From Leptolyngbya sp. SIOISBB (GTDB lineage: Bacteria; Cyanobacteriota; Cyanobacteriia; Phormidesmidales; Phormidesmidaceae), in the NCBI GenBank assembly GCA_010671905.1, contig JAAHII010000001.1:4774001-4838000 (forward strand): DNA of 64,000 nucleotides, read 5' to 3'. Numbering within the stretch: position 1 is the stretch's first letter; each line of letters starts with the position of its first letter. Below the pieces are notes generated by a model that saw nothing but the letters and a program-made list of their open reading frames with translations, ran no database searches and was not told the DNA's origin. Position numbers and translations under genes: made by a program. This document shows positions 28,344 through 37,259 of this stretch, one piece after another.

Positions 28344-28531
28344 TCCTTCGCAATAACTCGCCAAGTAGTTCTGGTGCAAGGAAAACGCGAACGTTAAGAA
28401 ATACAGCGATAGAGGCTAAGAAACGCAGCATTTCTCACCATTTCGCAGTAGGCTAATCTGTAAGCTTACTCGTGCAACATTATTGCTGGTGGGCTTTCTG
28501 CGCTGTATTGAGTGATAGGAATACATAGTTT

Positions 28532-28648
28532 ATGGCAGCTTCTTTTTTACCTACAATTTTGGTTCCGCTAGTTGGCATCGTCTTCCCTGCTGCGGCAATG
28601 GCCTTCTTGTTCCTGTACATTGAGCGCGACGAAGCCGCAGACGCTTAA
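28532..28648 (+). CDS. psaI: Photosystem I reaction center subunit VIII
   Basis: Encodes 38 residues: [20 protein letters not shown] then [18 protein letters not shown]. PsaI is a one-helix thylakoid subunit near PsaL that supports PSI trimer contacts; the length, single membrane span and C-terminal LFLYIER block match. AGGA lies about 12 bp upstream of the ATG. In many cyanobacteria psaI is beside psaL; that gene is not here. A strong terminator follows. Confidence 0.93.
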   Translation: MAASFLPTILVPLVGIVFPAAAMAFLFLYIERDEAADA

Positions 28649-28676
28649 AGACTGGCCAGTTCTTGAATTTCCTAAG

Positions 28677-28712
28677 CCTTCATCTTTCGCTATCGGAAGA
28701 TGAAGGTTTTTT
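28677..28712 (+). terminator. Intrinsic terminator of psaI
   Basis: 10-bp perfect stem CCTTCATCTT/AAGATGAAGG (28677-28686, 28697-28706) with a 10-base loop, followed directly by T6 (28707-28712). Confidence 0.88.
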
Positions 28713-28759
28713 AGTGAATATCAGCGCTGGATGACGCTTGAGTTGATAGTGGCCTCTAA

Positions 28760-28879
28760 GGCCTGTCATCCGGTCGCGGTCAAATCCTTTCAGGAAAGGA
28801 ACGATAGCCCCTTAGCCTGTCGCGTGAATGGCGGGCGCGGGTGCGCTTTGCCCCAAAGGTTTCTGGGATTAATTGATGA
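28760..28879 (+). ncRNA. Candidate structured RNA element, copy 1
   Basis: Closely matches 40648-40766. Shared features in order: GGCCTGTC at the 5' end, then 26 nt later a hairpin CCTTT-CAGG-AAAGG (28786-28799), a GATAGC box, hairpin GCCTG/CGGGC around GTGAATG (28815-28836), hairpin GGG/CCC (28839-28853), AAGGTTT and ATTGATGA. The stems are identical between copies while loop bases differ, as expected of a structured RNA. It lies between the psaI terminator and a small ORF. I cannot match it to a known riboswitch or sRNA. A conserved mobile or repeat sequence is the alternative. Confidence 0.5.
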
Positions 28880-28880
28880 C

Positions 28881-29141
28881 ATGCCCTCGCAAGACGGTAT
28901 AGACCAGTGCGATTTGGCCAGGGTGTATGAAGCCAAAGGTACTGCGTTAGTCTTGATCGCTACGAGAGTCTGGAATTTGGACTCTGCCGGAGAGTTTACT
29001 CAATATCAGGGTGCTCTCTATCGTCATGCGCTTCTTGCTGAAGGGGATCAATCAATTGAGGCAAACTCAAACTTCACCACTCCCCATAAGGAACTTGAGA
29101 AGCTGTGGCAAGAGCTTTGTATGTCGCCTCACGTTAGATGA
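28881..29141 (+). CDS. Small hypothetical protein after the RNA element
   Basis: Encodes 86 residues from ATG 28881 (MPSQDGIDQCDLARVYEAKG). A longer frame begins at 28731 but runs through the RNA element and is rejected. The sequence looks protein-like (QGALYRHALLAEGDQSIEAN), with no recognised domain. Immediate position after the element suggests it may be the regulated gene, if it is real. Confidence 0.35.
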   Translation: MPSQDGIDQCDLARVYEAKGTALVLIATRVWNLDSAGEFTQYQGALYRHALLAEGDQSIEANSNFTTPHKELEKLWQELCMSPHVR

Positions 29142-29332
29142 GCCGATCTTCCCAAACACATTGGGCTTTCGCCTTCTCCACTTAGTCTGTCTCGGATGCG
29201 AGCAGTCGAGTTTTGTGCTTATAGAAAAAATCCTCACCACAGATGACTTACATCATCCGGATGAGGACTGAGATATATTAAGTCGAGCTCAGTGGCCAGC
29301 CATTCGGCTAACTGCATTGCTCGCCACTCTAT

Positions 29333-30418
29333 TTAACGGAAAGGAGGAGAGTACAGTAGGCCACCGTCGGTCCACAATGCGTTTAAGCCGCGATCCAGTT
29401 GGAACTGGGACTCTTGGCCGAGATTCCGCTCATAGATCTCGCCATAGTTGCCGACATTCCCAATAGCACGAGCCATGAAGTCATTGGGAATGCCCATGTC
29501 TTCGCCCAAGGTGCCTTCTTCTCCGAGGAAGCGAGCAATATTCGGATCTTCGCTACCCGCAAAATCAGCAATGTTTTCAGAAGTAATGCCGAACTCCTCA
29601 GCTTGCATGAGTCCGAAGGTTACCCACTTGACTACGTCGAACCAAGCAGAATCGTTGTTCACAGTCAGTGGCCCTAGCGGCTCTTTTGACATCGTGACAT
29701 CCAGCAACACATGTTCTTCAGGGGTTGGCAGCGTACTGCGACGAGCAATTAACTGAGACTTGTCAGAGGTCATCCCCTCACAACGGCCTTCATCATACGC
29801 AGCATAAGCAGCGTCTGCATCTTGGAAGACAACTGGCTCAAAATCGACACCCAACTTCCGCATTTGATCCGTCAGGTTCAATTCAGTCGTTGTACCGGTT
29901 TCTACGCAAACTGCTCTGCCAGCAAAGTCCTCTAGGGAAGCGATGCCACTGGCTTCCCGGACCATCATGCCCTGACCGTCGTAAAAGGTCGTGGGAGCAA
30001 ATTCCATGCCGACTTGGGTGTCTCGGCTAACTGTCCAGGTCGTGTTGCGCGAGAGCATATCGACTTCACCACCTGACAAGGCCGTGAAGCGCTCTGTAGA
30101 ATCGAGTCGTCGATATTCGACGGCTTCAGGATCATCAAACAGTGCTGCGGCAACTGCCCGACAAACATCAACGTCAAGGCCAGAATAAGTTCCGCCTTCA
30201 TCCACAAAGCTGAATCCAGGGATGCCACCGTCTACACCACAGACGAGTTGGCCGCGCTCGAGTACAGCATCTAAGCGGCTACCGCCAGCAACAGCGGTAG
30301 TTTCACCATCTGCAGACGCATCACCGCCATCGGCAGCATCGTCTGTCGTCGTGCCACTTGCACAAGCAGTGGTCAGGGTAAGAGCTAATGCTAGCCCAAG
30401 AAAACCCCATTTCTTCAT
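29333..30418 (-). CDS. Amino-acid ABC transporter substrate-binding lipoprotein
   Basis: Binds amino acids outside the inner membrane and delivers them to an ABC permease. It has 361 residues from ATG 30418, preceded by GAGGTG. The leader KKWGFLGLALALTLTTACAS has a lipobox-like end. An acidic linker follows, then the AapJ/BztA-type solute-binding domain (VCGVDGGIPGFSFVD, YSGLDVDVCRAVAAAL, RNTTWTVSRDTQ, TFYDGQGMMV). Permease and ATPase genes are not adjacent, so it works with partners elsewhere. The family is clear; substrate range is not. Confidence 0.92.
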   Translation of the reverse strand: MKKWGFLGLALALTLTTACASGTTTDDAADGGDASADGETTAVAGGSRLDAVLERGQLVCGVDGGIPGFSFVDEGGTYSGLDVDVCRAVAAALFDDPEAVEYRRLDSTERFTALSGGEVDMLSRNTTWTVSRDTQVGMEFAPTTFYDGQGMMVREASGIASLEDFAGRAVCVETGTTTELNLTDQMRKLGVDFEPVVFQDADAAYAAYDEGRCEGMTSDKSQLIARRSTLPTPEEHVLLDVTMSKEPLGPLTVNNDSAWFDVVKWVTFGLMQAEEFGITSENIADFAGSEDPNIARFLGEEGTLGEDMGIPNDFMARAIGNVGNYGEIYERNLGQESQFQLDRGLNALWTDGGLLYSPPFR

Positions 30419-30952
30419 CGGTTCACACCTCACAAACAGATCACAATCACACAAATTTGCCTAGATGATCTAGACAAAAGTAGCCTGACACTTGTTGGAA
30501 ATTAGTTCAACCTCGCTTAACATTCCAACGCTTGCAGATTTTTTTTTGTATTGCTAAACACTTTATGGTACGTGATGACATGAAGCAACTCAGAATCATG
30601 CTCTCGCAAGCTGATTAGCGATTGGACTATAGTCTTGTTTTCTAACGTATATAGCGAAGACTGATGTTGATCGGTTAGACTAGCAAGTTGTCCGGCTTAA
30701 TAAACTGGCTGATGGTGTGTGCCTGTTTATCGCGGACACGATGCCTGGGGGCCATGCTGATTGTGGTAAGGAAGCGGAGTTTGGGTAACCTTGGCAATCT
30801 TACTGGGACGGTGCCGGTTGACTTAATCAGGATCGTTTACAGCTTACAAAGCCAAATTGTAGCCGTGGTAAACACGTGACATCAAAAAAGGAGCTGAGTC
30901 CATATGCCTCAAAGGGCCTGAGTCGATATGTCTCGGGTGTACTCGACCTTCT
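30419..30952. other. Non-coding gap with a short direct repeat
   Basis: A T9 run lies at about 30539-30547. Near the right end a 17-base sequence, CTGAGTC(C/G)ATATG(C/T)CTC, is repeated at 30894-30910 and 30918-30934 (24-bp offset, two mismatches). A 63-codon frame at 30688 has no protein-like features. No RNA gene recognised. Confidence 0.4.
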
Positions 30953-31159
30953 CTAGCCCTGAGCAATGTCACGGATCAGCGGAATGCGGCTGCGGATGTA
31001 ACAATTGAGATTTGCCGTCTCAACGGAATCAAGCGATCGCTCGCCCGACACCTGATCGATCAGCCAAGAAACCAGACTATGGTCGTCGAGGCTTAAAATC
31101 CGATTGCCTTGGGATTGTTCAACCAAAGCCCAAAACTGGCGTAGCAGATGAGGATTCAT
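30953..31159 (-). CDS. Small conserved cyanobacterial protein
   Basis: Encodes 68 residues, predicted helical and soluble (MNPHLLRQFWALVEQSQGNR; LDDHSLVSWLIDQV; YIRSRIPLIRDIA). I recognise the pattern as a widespread cyanobacterial hypothetical, but no function is known. The ATG at 31159 is followed by a compact gene with no membrane segments. It is leftward, downstream of the infC terminator. Confidence 0.7.
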   Translation of the reverse strand: MNPHLLRQFWALVEQSQGNRILSLDDHSLVSWLIDQVSGERSLDSVETANLNCYIRSRIPLIRDIAQG

Positions 31160-31376
31160 ATGCTCAAGTCTCTTAACATTTGCTTTAGATTTTGACCTGA
31201 ATCCAGATTACTGCATTGGCGAGAGACTTGCAGGAGTTTGCAGCGTTTGTTCATCTTTGTCGCTAAAGCGTAACGTTTGCGATCAGCGCGAACATATGAA
31301 TTTCGGGGCAGTCGACTGTGGCAGCGTTTGATTTCCCTGTGCTGAGTCCATGGCAAGCCCCCACTGTGTAGCTACG

Positions 31377-31409
31377 AAAAAGCGAGGTTGCGATGGACCG
31401 CAACCTCGC
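31377..31409 (-). terminator. Intrinsic terminator of infC
   Basis: 11-bp perfect stem GCGAGGTTGCG/CGCAACCTCGC (31382-31409) with a 6-base loop. On the minus strand it is followed by T5 (31381-31377). It lies 25 bp past the infC stop. Confidence 0.88.
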
Positions 31410-31433
31410 CATGTGTTCCGTTAAGAAGCTGTC

Positions 31434-31955
31434 TTAAGATTCTGGTACTAGCTGGACAATGAGTGAGTGAGTATCGAAGCTCTGTACTTTAGAAACGCCA
31501 TCCAAGTCTTGAACAATGCGTTCTAGCAGCTCTCTAGCGCGATCTCGGTGCTGGTGCTCTCGTCCGCGCAAACGGATTTGAAACTTCACGTGGTTGCCCT
31601 TATCCAGCCATTGAGTCGCTCGCTGAATTCGAATGCCATAGTCAGAATCGTCAACATTCGGACGCAACTTCACTTCTTTCATTGCTGGCTTAGCGCTTTG
31701 CTTTTGCCGCTTCTTCTGCTGGTATTGATGCTTACCGTAGTCGAGGATCTTGGCAACGGGGGTTTCCTTACCCTCGGAAACAACGACTAAATCAAGACCT
31801 ACTTCTTCGGCCAAGCTAACCGCATCACGAGTATCAATCACACCACGATTTTCATTTTCGTGGTCAATCAGCAAGACTTGTGCAGCTTTGATGTTGTGAT
31901 TGATATTGGGCTGTTCAGGGCGGACACGGCGGTCGTTAAATCTTCTTCTAACGAT
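31434..31955 (-). CDS. infC: Translation initiation factor IF-3, probable AUC start
   Basis: Prevents 50S joining and proofreads start codons. It has ~173 residues. The N-domain INHNIKAAQVLLID, linker, and C-domain KEVKLRPNVDDSDYGIR and HQHRDRARELLERI are intact. No ATG or GTG fits. A perfect GGAGG (31968-31964) lies 8 nt before ATC (31955-31953) in frame; ATT at 31961 is only 2 nt away and TTG at 31970 lies before the GGAGG. An ATC/ATT start matches IF-3's known use of rare start codons for autoregulation. An intrinsic terminator follows. Confidence 0.92.
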   Translation of the reverse strand: MVRRRFNDRRVRPEQPNINHNIKAAQVLLIDHENENRGVIDTRDAVSLAEEVGLDLVVVSEGKETPVAKILDYGKHQYQQKKRQKQSAKPAMKEVKLRPNVDDSDYGIRIQRATQWLDKGNHVKFQIRLRGREHQHRDRARELLERIVQDLDGVSKVQSFDTHSLIVQLVPES

Positions 31956-32204
31956 AGTAATTTCCTCCAAAAACTCAATGCGAAGAGTATATTGTGCTTT
32001 AACAATAGCCTAACCTCTATCTCCTTGCCATCTGCTGACCGACGGCGGTCAGAATGCTGCTGTATTGCAGTCACGCCAGAATATTCGAATAGTGCGCGAC
32101 CCATTTTCTGATCCGAGAGGCAAGAGGTCCGAGAAACCTACATATAGTGGGGCTTTTGTTGTATTGCTGGCTACAGTGTGTGATTGAGTGACTGAATCAA
32201 CGCG

Positions 32205-32891
32205 ATGAATTTAGAAGACGAGATCGCGGTCATGACGTATTTAGAAAGTTTTGTAACGGCTCAGCGCCTCGCCAAAATTGACACCGTGCTTGCTCAAAGG
32301 AGCCGCTACTTGACGGTCGTGGCAGAAGATTTTCATGATCCCCACAATGCCAGTGCTCTATTGCGCACCTGTGAAAGCCTCGGAATTCAAGACATTCATG
32401 TGGTGGAAAATTTCAACACCTTTAAAGCACGAGTAGGGGCGGCATCTGGGGCCATCAAGTGGGTAACGCTTCATCGGTACGATGAGGTTGAGCAGAACAA
32501 CACGCTGGCTTGTTGCCAAAAATTGCGATCGCAGGGCTATCTTCTGGTGACCACCAGTCCCCACCTTAAGGCCTTGCCCCCTGAAGCCATTCCCGTTGAT
32601 CAAAAATTAGCGGTCATTTTTGGCAGCGAACGTTACGGCGTCTCTCAGCAGGCTTTAGCGGCTGCTGAGTATCAGCTCAAAATTCCGATGGTCGGATTTG
32701 TCGAAAGCCTGAATGTCTCAGTCAGCGCCGCTGTCTGTTTGTATACGCTGACTCAACGATTCAGAGCCTTAGATTTAAAGTGGCAACTGAGCGAGCGGGA
32801 AAAACTAGACCTCCGCCTCAATTGGATTCGCCAGACAGTAAAAAATAGCGAGGCCTTAGAGCGTTACTTTTGGACTCAAGTCAAGGTCTAG
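32205..32891 (+). CDS. trmH: tRNA (guanosine-2'-O-)-methyltransferase TrmH
   Basis: SpoU/TrmH-family SAM-dependent 2'-O-methyltransferase, here most like the Gm18 tRNA enzyme. It has 228 residues; the ATG at 32232 (MTYLESFVTAQR) is an alternative start. SPOUT trefoil-knot motifs: EDFHDPHNASALLRTCESLG (motif 1, Arg), VIFGSERYGVSQQAL (motif 2) and IPMVGFVESLNVSVSAAV (motif 3). It diverges from infC with about 235 bp between the genes. Confidence 0.9.
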   Translation: MNLEDEIAVMTYLESFVTAQRLAKIDTVLAQRSRYLTVVAEDFHDPHNASALLRTCESLGIQDIHVVENFNTFKARVGAASGAIKWVTLHRYDEVEQNNTLACCQKLRSQGYLLVTTSPHLKALPPEAIPVDQKLAVIFGSERYGVSQQALAAAEYQLKIPMVGFVESLNVSVSAAVCLYTLTQRFRALDLKWQLSEREKLDLRLNWIRQTVKNSEALERYFWTQVKV

Positions 32892-33076
32892 TTCGCGGTG
32901 ACAGCCAAGTAAACTATGAGTCACTCAGTCCGACGCTAGCATCGGACTCAGGCCTGTGCTGGCGCGGCGAGCATGATGATATATCGTGGCAGATATTCAG
33001 TGCCTGATTGCACTTCAGCTTATAGGGACATCCCATGGCACAATAGGGGCGCCTTACAATTCATTAGTAAGCAGCT

Positions 33077-33271
33077 ATGCGCGGCAATTCCAATAATCTT
33101 GCCATCATGATTGTGCTCAATATTGTCGGCGTCATGCTGGTATTGGGGGCTATTATTCTTGTGCTACGTGGTCTCGGGTGGGTTACTCAGCTCCCTGAGT
33201 ATGTTGTTTGGGCAATGTTGCTGCTGTCTCTAGGGGTTGGTATTTTGGGCGGTATTCGCTCCGCTCGGTAA
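33077..33271 (+). CDS. Small two-helix membrane protein, copy 1
   Basis: Encodes 64 residues with two predicted membrane helices separated by a short loop (IMIVLNIVGVMLVLGAIIL, then YVVWAMLLLSLGVGIL) and a basic C-terminus. It is followed after 12 bp by a second, similar small gene. Function unknown; it is a typical cyanobacterial small membrane protein. Confidence 0.6.
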   Translation: MRGNSNNLAIMIVLNIVGVMLVLGAIILVLRGLGWVTQLPEYVVWAMLLLSLGVGILGGIRSAR

Positions 33272-33283
33272 GCAAACAACTGT

Positions 33284-33460
33284 ATGCGACGTCTTTCGCT
33301 GCCTAGTCAAATTTTTCTGTCTTTGTTGGGGGTGACCCTCCTCGTGTGGGTCTTACGAGGCCTCACCATTCTGTCCTTTGTACCGGGAATTGTACTTTGG
33401 ATATTGTTGCTGCTGACCATTGGCGCTGGTGTCGTTACCAGCCTGCAGCGGATGCGGTAG
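33284..33460 (+). CDS. Small two-helix membrane protein, copy 2
   Basis: Encodes 58 residues: MRRLSLPSQIFLSLLGVTLL, VWVLRGLTILSFVP, then a second hydrophobic segment (IVLWILLLLTIGAGVV) and a basic tail (QRMR). It shares layout and short blocks (GV.L.VW..., VLRGL) with copy 1, so the pair is probably a tandem duplication. Function unknown. Confidence 0.55.
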   Translation: MRRLSLPSQIFLSLLGVTLLVWVLRGLTILSFVPGIVLWILLLLTIGAGVVTSLQRMR

Positions 33461-33509
33461 TTTGTGACCCTAGCGGTCACGACCTCGGCATGAGCAAAAG
33501 CTCACTAAA

Positions 33510-33707
33510 TTAATGAGCTGGTTTTGCCGCGATCGCTGCAGGCGGCTCAAAGGTCACCGCAAATTTTGAGCCTGGCGTTTGCTGTCGCAAGAGTTGCAAT
33601 AAAGCGTCGGCATCTTGATAACGGCGAAACCGCTCGACAATAGTGCATTGCTTTTCGGATAGCTGGCGCACGATGCACCAAGGGCGTAGTTGAGTTTGGT
33701 AGGTCAT
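33510..33707 (-). CDS. Small conserved cyanobacterial protein
   Basis: Encodes 65 residues from ATG 33707 (MTYQTQLRPWCIVRQLSEKQ); a longer frame starts 8 codons upstream. A compact soluble protein with the pattern 'RPWCIVR...RFRRYQDADALLQLLRQ', which I recall as a widespread unannotated cyanobacterial family. It is leftward, facing the small membrane genes. Confidence 0.65.
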   Translation of the reverse strand: MTYQTQLRPWCIVRQLSEKQCTIVERFRRYQDADALLQLLRQQTPGSKFAVTFEPPAAIAAKPAH

Positions 33708-34172
33708 TGGTTTCACTGAATATTGGGACAACGAGATGGCATGGCGAGCAGCATTACCCCGAACACGTTAGGAGAACGGAAAAGAGATGATCGATGGGTG
33801 ACGCTGCTAACAATGAGCTCAACGACAAACAAAACCGCCGCTTCCTTCGCGTCTGCACCACCATGTCCACAAGCCTCAGACATGGTTGCAAAGAAACTTA
33901 AGAAGCAGTAGCCACGTCGCTCTGCTCAGCAGGAATGCTTGATACCAATAAAAGAAATCCGGTCAATTACCGCTGACAAAACTGGCCTGTTTCGAACGGG
34001 AGCAGCAATTGCCTAGACACTAGCATCGAAACACTAAATAGCGTCTAATTTTTGCATTTGTACACAAAATGTAGCGTCTTGCTTTCTGCGTGATTGTTCG
34101 GCGCACCGTTGCAAAGCGGCCAAGATTTTTTATGATTGCCACAGGCGATCACAACCATTTATCGAAAATATC
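33708..34172. other. Non-coding gap
   Basis: No ORF with protein-like composition, RNA gene or strong hairpin was recognised here. Confidence 0.4.
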
Positions 34173-34529
34173 GTGGAAGATGAACCAGAAAAGGAGCTGT
34201 CAGAAAGCTCTGAAAAGCCTAAACGCCGATCTCGTGCCAAGCGCAGCAAGAAAACGTCGTCGTCGCTGCCAGCTCTGCCTCCGGCTGCTAATTCAGTAGC
34301 TGGAGGCATCTACAAGGTGCAAATTTTTTATCTGGCAGCTCGTAATCAGAATCCCAAAGCGCCGGTCAAAGATGCGCTTTGGTTCGCCACTTACCCGATT
34401 ATTCCGCGAGTGGGGGATTGTCTATTTCACGATGGGGTTTATTACCAGGTCGAGCGGGTCTTTCTCTACGAAAATATGGGTCCAGGTTGGTATGCCGATG
34501 TCGAAGTTGTTTTTTATGGCCGACGGTAA
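34173..34529 (+). CDS. Conserved hypothetical protein
   Basis: Encodes 118 residues from a GTG at 34173. The basic, Ser/Lys-rich N-terminus (KPKRRSRAKRSKK) looks disordered, then a compact beta-rich domain (GGIYKVQIFYLAARNQ, YPIIPRVGDCLFHDGVYYQV, GWYADVEVVFYGRR). The pattern is consistent within cyanobacteria, but I know of no function. Confidence 0.65.
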   Translation: MEDEPEKELSESSEKPKRRSRAKRSKKTSSSLPALPPAANSVAGGIYKVQIFYLAARNQNPKAPVKDALWFATYPIIPRVGDCLFHDGVYYQVERVFLYENMGPGWYADVEVVFYGRR

Positions 34530-34655
34530 AGGTTTTAAAGACGGAGGGGTGGGTGGTTTGCTCATAGCCTTGGTCCGCCTGGCATGGTTGCTGGCAGCCG
34601 CGATCCCAGGGCTATGTCGCTATGATGGCAGCCGTTCGCAAGAGATGTCAGCAAC

Positions 34656-35543
34656 ATGTTGAGGGGAGAAGTCGCGGCGTTGACTGCGGCATTTTTGTGG
34701 GCGTTGTCGACGGTTATTTTTGGGCGGCTGGGTAAGTCGTTAAGTCCGTTAGTGTTGAATCTGGCAAAAGGGTGTATCGCGATCGCCCTGATTACCCTGA
34801 CGCTACTCCTGCAACAAAACTTGCAGCCGCAATTGCCAGGGACGGCAATTTTTTGGTTGACCCTCAGCGGAGTCGTCGGTATTGGTCTCGGTGACACGGC
34901 TTATTTCAAGTCGATTAATCATTTAGGAGCGCGACGAGCGCTACTGATGGAGTCTCTCTCGCCGCCGTTGACCGCCTTAATCGCGCTGGTGTTTTTACAA
35001 GAATCTTTGAGTGCGATCGCCTGGTGCGGAATTTTGCTGACTGTCGGCGGGGTCGCTTGGGTGATTTCCGAACGCGTTCCCGCGAGTGATCAGGGCCATT
35101 TTGATTTGAGAGCCGGTCTGCTTTGGAGTTTGTTGGCACAGCTGGGACAAGCGAGCGGGGCGGTTATGTCGCGAGGAGCCCTGGCGAATACGACTGTTGA
35201 TCCACTGTGGAGCAGTTTGTTGCGCATTGCTGCCGGGGCTGCCATTTTGGTGATTCTAGTGGGCAGTCGCGGTCAGGTTACTCAAAAACTGCAGCCACTC
35301 AGGTCACGACAACTCTTGCCCATGCTGGTGTTGGCAGCTTTTTTAGGGACATACTTGGCGATTTGGCTTCAGCAAATAGCGTTCAAATTTACCCCAGCGG
35401 GAATTGCTCAGGCATTGTTGGCCACAAGTCCTTTATTTGTGCTGCCCATTGCGGCGAGTTTGGGCGATCGGGTAACTGGGCGAGCCGTTCTTGGAGGTGT
35501 CGTGGCGATCGGTGGCATTTGGGTGCTCATCGGTGCCCTGTAG
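34656..35543 (+). CDS. EamA/DMT-family transporter
   Basis: Encodes 295 residues with about ten hydrophobic segments forming the two EamA repeats (EVAALTAAFLWALSTVIFGR; later GLLWSLLAQLGQASGAVM). A drug/metabolite-transporter family member; the substrate cannot be inferred. The conserved start of repeat one and the C-terminal GRAVLGGVVAIGGIWVL fit the family. Confidence 0.88.
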   Translation: MLRGEVAALTAAFLWALSTVIFGRLGKSLSPLVLNLAKGCIAIALITLTLLLQQNLQPQLPGTAIFWLTLSGVVGIGLGDTAYFKSINHLGARRALLMESLSPPLTALIALVFLQESLSAIAWCGILLTVGGVAWVISERVPASDQGHFDLRAGLLWSLLAQLGQASGAVMSRGALANTTVDPLWSSLLRIAAGAAILVILVGSRGQVTQKLQPLRSRQLLPMLVLAAFLGTYLAIWLQQIAFKFTPAGIAQALLATSPLFVLPIAASLGDRVTGRAVLGGVVAIGGIWVLIGAL

Positions 35544-35713
35544 TTTAAGTTTCTGATTAAGCTCGCAGAACGGCCTGCCCTCCAGGTTACGGTTCGGTTT
35601 AACGCCAATATTACAGACTTGTTACGTTACGATGAAGACATTCTGGTCAAGGTGCCATCGTGATTAAATCCTTGCCAAAGCTTTGATCGATCTGGAGATT
35701 CAAAATTATCGAT

Positions 35714-36112
35714 ATGGTTCAAAAAGTTCAGAAATCCAAGCAAGAGTGGAAGGAACAGCTCACATCTGAGCAGTATCATGTGACCCGCGAAAAAGGCACC
35801 GAGCGCGCTTTCACAGGGGCTTACCACGACAACAAAGAGTCGGGTATCTATAAATGCATCTGCTGTGGTGTCGAGCTGTTTCGTTCTGACGAAAAGTTTG
35901 ACTCGGGTACCGGCTGGCCGAGCTTTTGGGCTCCCGCTAAAGCAGAAAATGTTGATACTGAGTCGGATCGCAGCTTCTTTATGGTTCGTACTGAAGTGTT
36001 ATGCGCTACCTGTGATGCTCACCTTGGCCACGTTTTTAATGATGGTCCGGCCCCCACTGGTAAGCGTTACTGCATCAACTCCGCTTCCTTAGATTTCGAG
36101 AAGCAATCGTAA
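35714..36112 (+). CDS. msrB: Peptide-methionine (R)-S-oxide reductase
   Basis: Reduces methionine R-sulfoxide in proteins. It has 132 residues, normal length. It shows both zinc CxxC pairs ([19 protein letters not shown]), [10 protein letters not shown], and the catalytic Cys block RYCINSASL. The start [16 protein letters not shown] is usual. Cytoplasmic. Confidence 0.97.
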   Translation: MVQKVQKSKQEWKEQLTSEQYHVTREKGTERAFTGAYHDNKESGIYKCICCGVELFRSDEKFDSGTGWPSFWAPAKAENVDTESDRSFFMVRTEVLCATCDAHLGHVFNDGPAPTGKRYCINSASLDFEKQS

Positions 36113-36284
36113 TCGTGAGCCCTAAACGTGGTGGCCCACTCAGGGGGGCTGAGCGATCGCTGCCCCGATGGTGGCTCCATCCAGCACCGTGATAGTTGAT
36201 AAAAAAACTGTCGCGGTGTTTAGACAGTGAACCAGCGCTTCTCCATCCATAATCTTTAGCCCACTTTCAAGACCCTCTAGACCA

Positions 36285-37122
36285 TTGGCAACACACTCTG
36301 GGGCTCCGGCAGCGGCGACACCACTCAACGTGGAAATCATGGGGAATGGTTATCCCCTGCTCTGTTTACACGGTCATCCTGGCAACGCCATTTGTATGAG
36401 AGTCTTTACCGAAAAATTCTCTCAATGGTATGCCACGATCGCCCCTGATTTAAGGGGGGTATGGTCGTAGCCGAACGTCAAGCCCCTTTGCCATGCAAGA
36501 CCATTTAGTTGACTTGGTGGCACTCCTTGATCACCTCGACATTCAAAACTGTTTGGTCTTAGGGTGGTCTTTGGGCGGCATTTTAGCGATGGAGTTAGCA
36601 CTGCGGTTTCCCCAGCGCGTCTCAGGATTGATTTTGCTGGGTACTGCTGCTCGTCCTCGGGGCAATCATCCCCCCATTAGTTGGCAAGACAATGTGCTGA
36701 CAGCGATCGCTTCTCTCCTCAATAAAGCGGTTCCTGGTTGGCAATGGAATATTGATACCTTTGGGCGGCGATCGCTCTACCGTTATTTGATTCAGCAGCA
36801 TACGCCACAGGCTTATCAACGGTTGGCCGAGGAGGCTTTTCCAGCTTTTTTACAAACTTCTAGATTTGCCCAGCAAGCCCTCACTCAAGCCTTGCGCGCG
36901 GGCTATGACCGCTTACCGGATCTAGAGAAAATTACGGTGCCGTCGTTGATGTTGTGCGGCGAGTGCGATCGGCATATCACCGCCAGAGCCAGCGAAGAAA
37001 CCGCTCAGCACTTACCCAACAGCACCTTCAAACAATATCCGAACACGGCCCACCTGTTTCCCTGGGAGATTTCTGAGCAAATGCTGGCAGATATTGACGA
37101 TTGGTTGCAAACCTACCTTTGA
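36285..37122 (+). CDS. Alpha/beta hydrolase, frameshifted
   Basis: A lipase/esterase-like hydrolase. The first frame starts near TTG 36285 and reads PLLCLHGHPGN with the oxyanion HG motif and APDLRG. It then breaks at a G6 run (36454-36459). With five G it continues YGRSRTSSPFAMQDHLVDLV into the second frame, which holds nucleophile motif GWSLGG, the acid (GECDRH) and catalytic His (PNTAHLFPWE). The length (about 280 residues) is normal. Annotated as one gene across a probable sequencing error. Confidence 0.82.
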
Positions 37123-37259
37123 GTTCGCTTTCTAAACTGTTTATGTCTGCCAGCAGGCTCTACCTTAGTCTGAAAAGACTGTCATTTGAAAGCGTTGAAG
37201 CCTTTTCACCAACCCCTATACTAGAGGCACAAGCTGGCAAGAGATGCTGGGAGTAAACG

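Noticed and set aside
28760-28879. A known riboswitch (fluoride, cobalamin, SAM, glutamine and others considered)
   Set aside because: The conserved boxes of these classes are not present in the right order; the element is left unassigned.
28731-29141. 136-codon frame covering the RNA element and the small ORF
   Set aside because: Its first 50 codons run through the repeated RNA element, whose bases are conserved for structure; only the part from 28881 is kept as a candidate gene.
30688-30879. 63-codon frame in the gap after the substrate-binding protein gene
   Set aside because: Composition is like random translation of intergenic DNA; no start signal.
31156-31356. 66-codon leftward frame between infC and the small conserved gene
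   Set aside because: Overlaps only untranslated sequence beyond a clear terminator and has no domain-like pattern.
36140-36340. 66-codon leftward frame over the hydrolase start
   Set aside because: Lies opposite the hydrolase 5' region and looks like a shadow of its coding strand.
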